64,000 bases of DNA, taken from positions 1,054,001 to 1,118,000 of the forward strand of contig JAUIRK010000898.1 in the NCBI GenBank assembly GCA_030549495.1, read 5' to 3'. Source of the stretch: Nectonema munidae (taxonomy: Eukaryota; Nematomorpha; Nectonematoida; Nectonematidae). A model generated the notes under the pieces. It was not told the DNA's origin. It saw only the letters and a program-made list of their open reading frames with translations, and did no database searches. Position 1 is the stretch's first letter. Each line of letters starts with the position of its first letter. This document shows positions 37,551-48,389 of the stretch, one piece after another. A program made the translations under genes and the position numbers.

Positions 37551-38790
37551 AAAGAAAATAAATTGAAAACGTTGAATAAATCTTTTATTTAACAAAATAC
37601 TAGCAATAATATTTCGGTCATTATGACCTAAAATGAAAGCGTGGAGTGTCTTGCTTGCTGAGTGTTGAGAGGGATTATTGGTGCTGATCGTAAAGAGATT
37701 ACTTTAGGTTAATCACATATATAGTATTATAATATATTTACAGTGTTATAATGAAGATGTCTTGATAAATTTGTGTGAATGTTCAAGTACATATGTATGA
37801 GCAATTTACTCGCCTTTTACGAGATGCAGCTATCACAATAGTCCTATTCTTACTCCCGAAAACTATACGGAGGGTGTGGTAGAACAAGTGTGAATGTTTA
37901 TAGATATATGATCAAGGTGAAAATGTATGAAAAGTCTTTAGGATGGTTCGCTTAAAGAAAATTGTCGGTTTATAATGGGGTTTTTGTCTTTAATTAGAAT
38001 TTTCTCTTTTAATATTCGTTCATTGTCACTTTTACACTGAACTAAGATGCTAAGTTCAATGTTCTCAGTTGTGAAAAACTTTTTCTTTATGATGACTGTA
38101 AAAATGTAAGCCTAAAGGGGTTTCAGGTTTGAAATTTTTAATATCACTTATGTGTTCACGTAATCTAAATATAATTGGCCTATATGTTTCACCTATATAA
38201 ATAGCTCCACATATATTACAATCTATCTTATAAATCACATTCCTTATATTGCAGTTTTTATTTTTTATAATTTTACATTTAGCATCACATCTATGTGTAT
38301 TCGGTTCCAATATTTTAGGTTTTAAATAGCTTAAAACTGTTTTGCTTTTTGTATTAATTAGTCTTACGGGTATTTTATGTTTTTTATATTCCTTCCTTAT
38401 AAACCTGTTTACTTTCTCACTGACAAAAGGTACTTTCACAATCATGGGATTTTTGATTTTGTTATTATTATAGAACAAATATCGTATGTCTTCTATTGGC
38501 TCGCGAATTAACATTTTATCTTTAATCTCATTCATTGTATTATTGATGAATAACATAGGAAAATCATTTTCTATATATTTGTTTTTTATATTGATAACTT
38601 CTGATTCAAACATGTAGTTATTACAAATAGATTTTGCTCGATGCAATTCATTCTTAATTAAATTTGATTTGCATTTCAATGAATGTGCGGATTTAAAATT
38701 GATTGTAATGTTTTTATCTATAACCGAAATATTATTGCTAGTATTTTGTTAAATAAAAGATTTATTCAACGTTTTCAATTTATTTCTTTA
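37551..38790 (-). mobile_element. Penelope-like element with GIY-YIG domain, flanked by inverted repeats
   Basis: A long minus-strand frame (38065-38679) encodes a GIY-YIG nuclease region: NVIYKIDCNICGAIYIGET, then YRPIIFRLREHISDIKNF, preceded by a Cys-containing linker (HRCDAKCK). This is the diagnostic C-terminal domain of Penelope-like retroelements, used for target cleavage. The reverse transcriptase part is absent, so it is 5'-truncated; the C-terminal tail continues in another frame, so it looks broken in at least one place. The unit is bounded by nearly perfect inverted repeats of about 67 bases (37551-37618 and 38723-38790), consistent with the inverted or tandem terminal arrangements known for this class. 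Its 3' end faces the 3' end of the plus-strand fragment. Confidence 0.8.
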
Positions 38791-40072
38791 TATATATTAT
38801 TTTGCAAGAGTAAATATTTCAAATATATATAAATATATCTAAATAAAAGAAAAAATTCTAACGTGACCGCTCCCATGTGGGAAAAATCTAAATATCTAGT
38901 GATCGCTGGATTACTATTGAGGTCGTTGTAAACGGAAAGTAAATGGACTACAATAGGCATAACTTTACTATATTATGTAATAAAATTATCTACAGTACTC
39001 GCTACAACTTTATATATAGTTGCAGCTACTACATTTTTTTCACTGTAGTAGACGGAACTTTATACAATTAAAGTTTGTATATAAAATAAAAGATAATGTT
39101 TTAGAAAATTTGTCTGTTTTTATATAGCATATGATAGAAGTTGCTATTTTGATTGACAAACAATTTTAGTCTCGAATTTGGAGGCATGCTAAGTCTCAAG
39201 TTCAACTATATATTAGACAATACAAGAAGTTTTCATTAAACGCATTGAGATTCAATAAAAGCGTGTGACTTTTGTAAAAGTATATAAAATTACAAATGTT
39301 CCAATTAATTTTTGAGAAAAACTGCTTTAGAAAAATTCATATCTATAAAAAAATAGAAAGAAGTAAGTTCTCCTCGTGTTAGTTTACATAGAAGTATATC
39401 ATTTTTCAGAAAGTTATGCATTTTGTAAAATATTGACCTACAAGATTTATAAATGATTATGCATGTATAAGCCTATATATTTCACTAGTAAAACATTCAC
39501 ACAAACTTTATATACAAACGTTGTTGAAAATTAAACTAACATACTCACATGTAAAAAAACATTATTTTCTATACAAATACTCTGTATACTATGCAATATA
39601 TATATATATATATACTTTGTATAGTTTAATTTCCAATACAATTTTAATTAAATTTTTTAGCTAACTTTAAACTAATCAATCTACTTATTGATTAAAATTT
39701 CTAGTATATATCTTTGTAGTGAAGCCATAGGAATGCATTACATTAGCTAATTATTTAGCGAATATATACTTTTTATCTATAATATTTGTGTGTATGCACT
39801 CTTTTGCAGCTTGTTCAATCTTTCAAGCCTTATTCAATATAGAGTAAGCGTAATTGAAAATCAAACATCACAAGCTCCTATCAAAACCTCAAAATTCTAA
39901 AGCGATATAAGTATACGAGGCACTACTATGTGTGCATGTTTGGTGGACAAATTGTCGGCACTCATAACGTCGATAAACAGAATGTCCAAGGTCTTAATAT
40001 TGTCATCCGTTTGAAGAGCACATAATATCAACGGAAGAATTTTACGGAATCATAAAGCATTTTACTAATCAA
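38791..40072. other. AT-rich stretch with small palindromes
   Basis: GCTACAACT / AGTTGCAGC (39001-39026) and CTACTAC / GTAGTAG (39025-39052) are adjacent short palindromes, possibly MITE ends. A (TA)n run lies at 39597-39613. No gene is seen. Confidence 0.4.
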
Positions 40073-40538
40073 TGCCAATATCTTCCTAAACAATTGCTAC
40101 ATTTTGTAAGTTCTCTATTAAAATAACAAGAACGGTCAAGCCTGTATTAAGACAGCACTTAACCTATTGGTCGAAAACTAATTTAAATGTATCGGCAATG
40201 ATTATATAAGTACCCTATACATTTTATTGTATAGTTTTGAAAATGTTGATTGCATAGAAGGAGCGTGAATGTGATACTGAAGGTTCTATATCTCTCGAAA
40301 TCTTTTTCCTTTTTTTCCAAATGTAGAGATTTGAGATGTGCGATCATGTAGCTTGCTTATATTGCGCTATATTTGCTGAAAGTACACTATTTAGCATATC
40401 AATACAAGTGTTTAGGAAAGGCATTAGTTGGAAAATTTAAACATTTAATGCAAATTTTGACTTTGGCTAAATAAAATGAAAGTTAAATGACAGCCTTCTT
40501 TCAATAATAATTGAAATCAATTCTTGAAAATGAAAATG
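40073..40538 (+). repeat. 466-bp direct repeat, unit 1
   Basis: Begins TGCCAATATCTTCCTAAAC and ends TTCTTGAAAATGAAAATG. It matches 42532-42996 over its whole length with about a dozen differences (roughly 97% identical), in the same orientation, starts 2459 bases apart. It is non-coding. It lacks TG...CA ends and terminal inverted repeats, so it is neither a clear LTR nor a clear MITE. Confidence 0.85.
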
Positions 40539-40554
40539 GTTCGTCTCTTCACGG

Positions 40555-40680
40555 CGTACATATACCATTTTCAGTTCTGACGCACTTTAAATTGAAAATT
40601 GAAACACACCTTTTTGCAATTCCGTTACACCTCTTTGCAATTCAATGACCTATTTTGCCATTTTGTTACATTTTTTTGTA
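40555..40680 (+). repeat. 20-bp minisatellite-like array related to the foldback element
   Basis: Three consecutive 20-base units start at 40612, 40632 and 40652: TTTTGCAATTCCGTTACACC, TCTTTGCAATTCAATGACCT, ATTTTGCCATTTTGTTACAT. The same unit forms the arms of the foldback-like element at 59493-59965. Confidence 0.6.
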
Positions 40681-42149
40681 TTTTTCAAAATTACTTATTA
40701 TTTAAAAGAAATATTAGTTATCCAAAATCGCATTATGTTGAAAAAAATTAGAAATAAAATTATTGAAAGATAAATAAATGGGTTTCTGTTTAATTTTTTT
40801 TTAAATATTGTCAAATTTTATTTCGCACTAATGAGATAAAACTGTTGATAAATCAGAAAAATGTGAAACTATAACTAATAACTAATCAAAAAATGGAATT
40901 AGAATTTTAAATTGATAATTCAGAATTGAAAAAAATTAATTAGAACTAAAAAGTGTATACATTTTTTCGAAAAATCCTTTTCATTCAATCCATTTCAACT
41001 ATTTTATTTATAAGATTTTTATTTACAATTTAAAATGAAGTTTTTTAAATTTAAGAAATAAAGAAATTTTTACAAAAAAATTTTTAATGATATTTTTATA
41101 TGCTCAATTCAATTGAATAAGCATATTACAAAATTAAAATTACGTGAAAAACATATTAAGTAAATAAATGTAAAAAATAATTTAGCTCAAATTATTTAGC
41201 TAGACAATAAATATACGAAGGACTCTTGAAATTCTTTTTCTCACGCAGTAAGGAGCATACAAAAAGGATGGATTAATTGGCCATGAATTTGTTTAAATAT
41301 TTTTTGTTAATAAATTTGCTTATGATAAGCTTTTAAAAAAATTGTCTTTGAATGATTGAAATTTCTTCATGTACAAAAGTAACGATTAAAATTTTAAATG
41401 TCCAAAAAAAATTGCAAAAATTCATTGCATCATAATTAAGTAACATATTTCTTTATGATCTATTTAAACTATTCGAGATAAGCTGAATTTTTAGCATTAC
41501 ATTTCAATTAAAATGGCGCTGAACAAAATAATTTTAATGATACGAAATTTCAAATGTTAGCAAATTTGGACATGTTATTTCTAAGGTGTGGCGTTGCAAA
41601 CGTCTATTTCTTGAAATCAGTTTTAGATTTATGCGTACAGATCATGACATGTTAAAATTATTTTCCATCCTTACCATGTCTAGTCTAAACAGGAAAACAC
41701 TTTTAATTAAAAACACTTAATTAAAAGACAAAAATAAGGTTTAATCTAACTGCTGTGTTTATGATGTAATAAAATGGATTAATTACTTAGGAATTATTAA
41801 AGCATTAATAAAATACATTTCGTATCCACTTCATTATCAAAAGGTTGCCGACGCGGTTAATTAGTTGTATAAGGAAAAATTCAAATACTTGTGATAAAGA
41901 GATTTCTTCTAAAAGTCAAAGGAGCCCTATTTGCCCTTTGTGTCAAAGAAGAACGAATAAAAACAATTAATACTACTTGTGATCAGTATAAAAAATTACT
42001 TGTCTAAAACTTACCAAAAGAAAAACTTTGTATTAATTGCAAAAATTAGTTCAATCAACATATTCTTTAATTGCATTCCTGTCTGAGGACAAAATTGACC
42101 CAATTCGCTTTTAGGTATATGAGCATTTCTCCGTAATTAAAGTGTATAT
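40681..42149. other. AT-rich non-coding stretch between the duplicated units
   Basis: No gene or clear element is seen. It is very rich in A and T homopolymers. Confidence 0.45.
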
Positions 42150-42519
42150 GCTATGAAATTTTTTGTATTCGCGGATGCGAAGCCGATGCGCCTGTCAGAA
42201 TTCAATTTTTAACGAATGATGATGCTGATATCATAATTGCTATTCGAATCAAATGCAAGCTGTATACTTCTTAAAAATTTAGGAGAAGATGTCAATGTAT
42301 ACGCGTTATCATAAAGAAGCACTTCTCATAAAAATTTTGGATAAAGTAAAAATCCAAAAATTCCGAAAAAAAAATTCAAGAATATAGAAAGAGAAAAATG
42401 TTTTAAAATTGCGGATGCAGATGTTATTGCGAATATTGAAAAATAATATTCATCCGTGGATGAGGATGTTAAGAGGATGTAAAAAATTTTGCCGTTGCGG
42501 ATATCCGATACATCCCTAG
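42150..42519 (+). mobile_element. GGATGCGGAT-rich MITE, copy 2
   Basis: Contains TTCGCGGATGCGAAGCCGATG, AAGCTGTATACTTCTTAAAA, CATAAAAATTTTGGATAAAGT-type and GAGGATGTTAAGAGGATGTA blocks, and ends GATATCCGATACATCCCTAG. The 466-bp repeat unit 2 begins 12 bases after its end. Confidence 0.6.
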
Positions 42520-42531
42520 TATATTCTTTCT

Positions 42532-42996
42532 TGCCAATATCTTCATAAACAATTGCTACATTTTGTAAGTTCTCTATTAAAATAACAAGAACTATCAAGC
42601 CTGTATTAAGACAGCACTTAACCTATTGGTCGAAAACTAATTTAAATGTATCGACAATGATTATATAAGTACCCTATACATTTTATTGTATAGTTTTGAA
42701 AATGTTGATTGCATAGAAGGAGCGTGAATGTGATACTGAAGGTTCTATATCTCTCGAAATCTTTTTCCTTTTTTTCCAAATGTAGAGATTTGAGATGTGC
42801 GATCATGTAGCTTGCTTATATTGCGCTATATTTGCTGAAAGTACACTATTTAGCATAACAATACAAGTGTTTAGGAAAGGCATTAGGTGGAAAATTTAAA
42901 CATTTAATGCAAATTTTAACTTTAGCTAAATAAAATGAAAGTTAAATAACTGCCTTTATTCAATAATAATTGAAATCAATTCTTGAAAATGAAAAT
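42532..42996 (+). repeat. 466-bp direct repeat, unit 2
   Basis: Near-identical to 40073-40538. Its left edge lies against the end of a MITE and its right edge against a Tc1-like coding fragment. No target duplication is shared by the two units' flanks. Confidence 0.85.
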
Positions 42997-42998
42997 TT

Positions 42999-43330
42999 AC
43001 CACTCGATTCTGTCCGAAGCATTATTGAAAGCCACATTTCAATGAGAGATATTTCAAAGGTATTTTTTTAATCAAATTCAATGAAATCTTCAAATCCTTG
43101 TGTTAAAGAAATTCTTTCCAAATTGCAGTTGAAATTTCCAAGGAAACTTCCTGAACAAATTTCTTAAATTTACGAACTGGAAAAACAAGTAATATAGAGA
43201 TTCGTACTAGAAAAGACTTTCTTACGAATTTCAAAATGGAAGTCAAATATTTAACTTCAATTTGTGTAAAATTTGGAGAAACGCTTTAAAAGGCGGGATT
43301 TACGATTCTCTAGAATGTTATGTCTTGATT
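42999..43330 (+). pseudogene. Tc1-like transposase N-terminal fragment
   Basis: The plus strand reads VRSIIESHISMRDISK, then across frames FPRKLPEQIS, LEKQVI-RFVLEKTFLRISK and a block like LEKRFKRRDLRF. This order resembles the paired helix-turn-helix DNA-binding region of Tc1-like transposases (RDIS-RF-IS-STVS, then KFPRKLPGR, then GVKVS--TLRR-LKKAGL). The DDE catalytic region is not visible downstream, and stops interrupt the frame. A decayed 5' fragment is the best reading; the exact family is uncertain. Confidence 0.4.
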
Positions 43331-44396
43331 TATGCTCTCATAGTCGTTATACCTTTATAGATTTTATGTTTTTTAGTTGTTTGATGCACCATCCATACTT
43401 CATCACCAATAACTTTAAAATCATCATTAAGTCATAAAAAAAATAAGACAACGAACGCAGTAATAAATGAAGAAAGACTTGAGATAAAGTTTGCTCCGTA
43501 AGCATCAAAATACAAAAGATCTCAAGTCTGAAGGATCTCCTAAATCATATAGGAGATATTTAAAAGTAAATATTTCATTTTAATCAGAAACGCGCTTTAT
43601 ACGTACATTTAATGACTAAAACAAGACAAAATTATAATAAGGCTCGCAATTTTAGATTGGACGATTCTTTGGGGCTGCGCAAAAAATGTTAAGAAGCAGC
43701 ATTCACTTAGACAACCTTCAAAAGTGGCTTTGGTGAACTGGTTGAGCATAATGAAGTTCGAATAAGCTCAATCGGGAACTGGGTGGTTATAGACAGACCT
43801 GTTGGCTAAGATAGGTTTGACTGACTACCATTTATTATGGATTATATAGGGATAACTTCTTCACGTGATTTGAAAAATCTATCAGAGATCCATATACTGT
43901 TAGGTAAAAATTGTAGATGGCGTTCCTTTTATCTCTTTTTCATACTTTTGAATTTCATTACTAACACTAAGAAGAAGAAAGAATAGAGTTATATGAGATT
44001 TATTCGTGAAGAGTGATTTATATGGTTCTGCACCAACTAAATACTTTGAGAGAAGTCGCTTTCATATAAAGATGCGCTGAAAGTGGGGTGATGCTGCATT
44101 GAAATTCAACGAAAGAAGCTTGGATTTATCAAAAATACCAAGTAAACTCAACATTTCTTTGAAAGGTTTCTATTTCATACTTTATCTATCCACATTTTAC
44201 TTCTTTGCTTCATTTTATATCTCTTTTGAAAAGTTTTTAAGAGTACTAATTTCTAAAACTCCTCTCATTGATTTCTACTTAGAATGATCTTTTTCTGTAC
44301 AATTCCATTCTATAGACTCTTTAATAACATCATCCTCCTTTCGTAAAAGAAATGGAAATTTCACGTCACTTTTTAAGTCGCTCAAATCCTCGTCCT
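43331..44396. other. AT-rich non-coding stretch
   Basis: No gene is recognised. A slightly richer block at 43720-43800 (GGTGAACTGGTTGAGC, AATCGGGAACTGGG) might be a decayed SINE but has no second copy here. Confidence 0.4.
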
Positions 44397-44400
44397 TTAA

Positions 44401-44528
44401 CCCGTTAACGCCGATGTCGACTATGGTCGACTTTACAGAAATAAAATCGTCTGCGTTTAGCAAAGCTCTTTAATACAAATCTTCTGCTTTACATTAGATA
44501 TCGTCTGATTATTCTGGTCGTTAACGGG
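44401..44528. mobile_element. piggyBac-type MITE, GTCGAC subfamily, copy A
   Basis: Ends are CCCGTTAACG and CGTTAACGGG, with TTAA on the left flank and TTTG (one to two changes from TTAA) on the right. A hairpin GTCGAC-TATG-GTCGAC begins at base 16 of the element. The interior has ATCGTCTGCGTTT and TTAGATATCGTCTG. The CCC...GGG ends with TTAA targets are the signature of piggyBac-superfamily elements. 128 bp, no coding. Confidence 0.75.
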
Positions 44529-44662
44529 TTTGTGCTTCACAGGCATGGTTTCGTGAATCACCATCCTTATATTCTCACTGGTTAAACGTTTGGCTTCGCT
44601 AGATGAACCTGTCACTAAAAGATCCCTTGATTAGTCTTACTAAAATTTAAATCATAGATTAA

Positions 44663-44791
44663 CCCATTTACAGCCAATGTTCCTATTTTGGAACATAAGT
44701 AATTTAATCTTCGTCTGCTTTTTCAATGACTTTGAATATAAATCGTCTGCGTTTTTTTAGATATCGTCTGCTTTGCTTGGCCTTAAATGGG
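44663..44791. mobile_element. piggyBac-type MITE, GTTCC subfamily, copy B
   Basis: CCCATTTACAG at the left and CTTAAATGGG at the right are flanked by TTAA and TTAT. The hairpin TGTTCC-TATTTT-GGAACA begins at base 16. The interior ATCGTCTGCGTTT and TTAGATATCGTCTG match copy A. 129 bp. Confidence 0.75.
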
Positions 44792-45261
44792 TTATTAATA
44801 TCATATTTATCATTTCTTTTATATCAGGCATCGTCACATATAGTAGTGATTTTAAAGGGGCCAGATCGCCTGGCCACATAAGGAGATAAAAAGGGCCATG
44901 AATTATTTTTAATGTCCTATAAAGAGCCACAAATTAATACCTAAGTTTAAAAATTTTTTGATCTAATCTCATATTTTTACAGAAAAAAAGATAAAAGTTA
45001 GATAAAAAAGCAAATTAACAAAAAAATCAATCATTTTCATCTCTGTGTTTTCTATATTCCTGGGATATATAGAGTTTGTGCACACACTCAAAAATAGTTT
45101 GGAGAAGAACAAGAGAGGCGGCATGCGGTCCTAAAGGCTGGATTTTGCAACAGAAGAAGGAGATGAAGTGTATAATGTTTGCTACCGTAAAGCAGAGAAA
45201 GATTTTTGCCTTCCAGAGAGTAGAATGAATCGAGCAAAAAATAAAGAAATATGTGATGTTG

Positions 45262-45530
45262 GAGAGAGATGTATCGTATGCGAAATTTTTGTATCCGCGG
45301 AAGCTGATATCAAATTAGACATCATAGCGGATGCAGATGCAGATGTCATAATTGCTATTCTAAGCAAACGCAAGCTTTATACTTCTTAAAAATTTAGAGG
45401 GAAGATATCCATCCATGTATTGTATATGTCTCATCGTAAAGACGTAGTTTTCATAAAAATTTTGGATAAAGTACAAATGTTGGTGGATAATGCGCATCTG
45501 CGCGGAGGAGGATAACCGATACATCTCTAG
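45262..45530 (+). mobile_element. GGATGCGGAT-rich MITE, copy 3
   Basis: GAGAGATGTATCGTATGCG at the left and GATAACCGATACATCTCTAG at the right form an imperfect terminal inverted repeat. The interior has GCGGATGCAGATGCAGATG, AAGCTTTATACTTCTTAAAA and TTTTGGATAAAGTACAAATG. This copy defines both ends of the family. Confidence 0.65.
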
Positions 45531-45647
45531 ATTAAAGCTAGAAGATTTCATATCAACATGGGCAGTCATTGTAATTTTTCTTGAATATATTGCTATTGTT
45601 TTCATACATAGTATAAATATATGATATGAAAATCTTTGATATTCTTA

Positions 45648-45776
45648 CCCATTTACGACCAATGTTCCTATTTTGGAACATAAATAATTTCATCTTCGTT
45701 TGCTTTTTTCAATGACTTTGAATATAAATCGTCTGCGTTTTTTAGATATCGTCTGCTTTGCTTCGTCTTAAATGGG
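45648..45776. mobile_element. piggyBac-type MITE, GTTCC subfamily, copy C
   Basis: CCCATTTACGACC to CTTAAATGGG with TTAA on the right flank and CTTA on the left. It carries the same TGTTCC/GGAACA hairpin as copy B and is very similar to it throughout. Confidence 0.75.
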
Positions 45777-45780
45777 TTAA

Positions 45781-48356
45781 AGTAGCCTTTGAAATTTTTT
45801 TTTATATTTTAGTGTTCTATAGAAAATATTTTTGGACTCTCTATCATTTAAATAGCACACTAATTCACTGACTCTCTACTAAAGTTTTACTGACTCAATA
45901 GTTTGTCGACTTTCAATCAAAAACACATGGCCTAACTTAAGGATGAAACTTTAGAAGTAGATTAAAAAGTTTTACAAGAAACCCCAACCACATGTGTAGT
46001 TGTGGAGAATTATTCTAGCATCGGAAATTATACCGAAATATAATCGAACTAATATAATTTAAAATATAATGATAAGAAAATTGTAAAATGTGATTTATCA
46101 AGACATAATTATTTAAGCAAAACTTTTTCAATTCTCTTGATTGCTTAAAACCAAAAAATAAATTCATAAGTCGAACGTAGTCATTTCTAGGATATTTATA
46201 AATGATAAAATTAGATGCGACATAGAAAGACAAATTGCAAAAAGTTGGCCTTTCGGTTAGAGTTGCTAATCCAAAGAAAAACTCAAAACAATTATTATAA
46301 TTCACTTGCTCTTATGACAGTGAATTATGCTAATTATAGAAATTCCAATATTATTATTATTATTATTATATATTTTGACTTGGAAAACTTAGCCCATGAT
46401 CAAAGCCCAATTTGTTATCATGGCTAATCTCTTCTATATCAATACGTCATCTTCATTTACGTCATCAATATTGTCGAGAAGCAGCCATCACCATCTCGTC
46501 GTTATCTTCTTCTCGTATCACGCAAGCAAGCATTCACTTCTTCATCGCCAAGAACGTTAACATCACAATCATCTTGAAATGTGCATTTTTGCGCACGTCT
46601 TGGATGCAAAAAAACATGCATTCCTTCTCCAAATCGTACTGCTTGCTTTATTTAGCGTTCACATAATTATCATTTTTATACATTTTTTGTCTTGATATGT
46701 TTAATATTGATAAATAAGTTCTATGTATAATAATAATAATGATAATTTATCATTTACTCTATTGATTCCAATTAAAATACAATTTCGCCATTTTGGATAA
46801 CAAAAGAGAGCTTTTGATGTTAATGCCTTTTTAAGTTATTTCGCTGTGCATCACATGCATCCTGCACTCACCATTTTTTGTCTGCCAAATCAATACAACT
46901 TCATTATTCTTAATAATGCATTTATGAGATCTATTAAGCTTTCAAAAATTTTTAATATATTTTTCACTTTATCTCAAACACACATACTCATTTTTCATTG
47001 TTCATTTTCCCGTGTTTATTCGAGAATATGAAATCAATTAATGATTTATATGTAAAAAATAAAAAAATTTCGAAATAACTAAGACATCTTTTTGGTTAAT
47101 TTGATATGTTTCAAAAGTTTTGTGCTATTCCTCGTTTTCAAAGAACAAATCTTAAGAAAATATTTGCTCCTACTCCTAAATATACATTTTGCGCCAAGAA
47201 ATGCTCCCCATTTTTTAGCCCTTCTATGCGCCCTCAAATATACAATCGATCCACAATGGAAAATAGCTTCAGAGTTTGCTCGCTTAGATAAAATAATAAA
47301 TGACTTACACCTGGTAGCTTTAAAACTGGCGCATCTTAAATAGGCAGTGTGAACAGATGCACAGTGATATCCTTAGTTTTCTTTTATTCCCTCATTTTCA
47401 AATATAATTTTGTGTTTCCTATATTTTTATAAATTATTTGCTTCTTGAATGCCACTCTCGCTTTGTGGTTTTATTGAATGTTAGTTGTTTTTAGGTTTCG
47501 TGTCGCTTACTACAATAATAGGAAAATTTGTTACGCTTAACGTAATGATAAATGCGGAGCATTGATGTTATTTTTATACATTAATAATCAATATATAAAT
47601 AATAATTATATTAAAGAAAATAATTATGAATAATAATGTTTAAAAAAATTTTTTATTCAATTTTACAATAAATTTTGTTTATATAAAAAAAAATAAAAAA
47701 ATCGTTGGATTTCCTTATAATGACGGTGAACTTTACGCGTGTAGCTAAAAACTCGTGCAAATGCGCGGAATTTTTTTGCTTTCTTTTAATTTTTTTCAAT
47801 TTATGAAAACATATTTGACAAATATATTATCTGTATCTATGAAACCGTTTTACACAACACAGAAATAGAGGAAAAAAAATTCTAAGATATTATTTTTTCA
47901 ATATCTAGATAATCGAGTAATTTTTTTTTGATTCATATATATTATAATTTCAATTTAAATAATGAATAAAAATAAGTAAATATAAAAATGTAAAAAAATT
48001 TTTTTACAGTCTTCGAAAACCGTCCCCTCCCATCTCCAAATTAAAGAGGGGAATTGGTCTTGGTTAATGTCGGTTTTTAAAATCGGCTTGAAAAATTTTA
48101 TTTTGACTATTTCGAAAGTGTAAAGCATAAATAAGGATACAAAAAATTGTGGAGAGTTATCTATAGTAGCAAAATACTTTTTGCAAATTCTAAGAAAAAT
48201 ACAATTTTATCCAATCATAGGAAAGTTTTCTCGTTTTTTAGGAAAAGAATATTTATATCAACGCTTTGCCAGCACCAATAATATTTTGCGAAAGTATAAT
48301 CGTGATGTTGAATTCTTGCTATGATTGCACAACATGGATGAGAGAGAATTGCGTTG

Positions 48357-48389
<33 letters not shown>

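Noticed and set aside
40073-42996. 466-bp direct repeats as a pair of LTRs around a 2-kb interior
   Set aside because: No TG...CA ends, no target duplication, no primer-binding or polypurine site and no coding remnants between the units.
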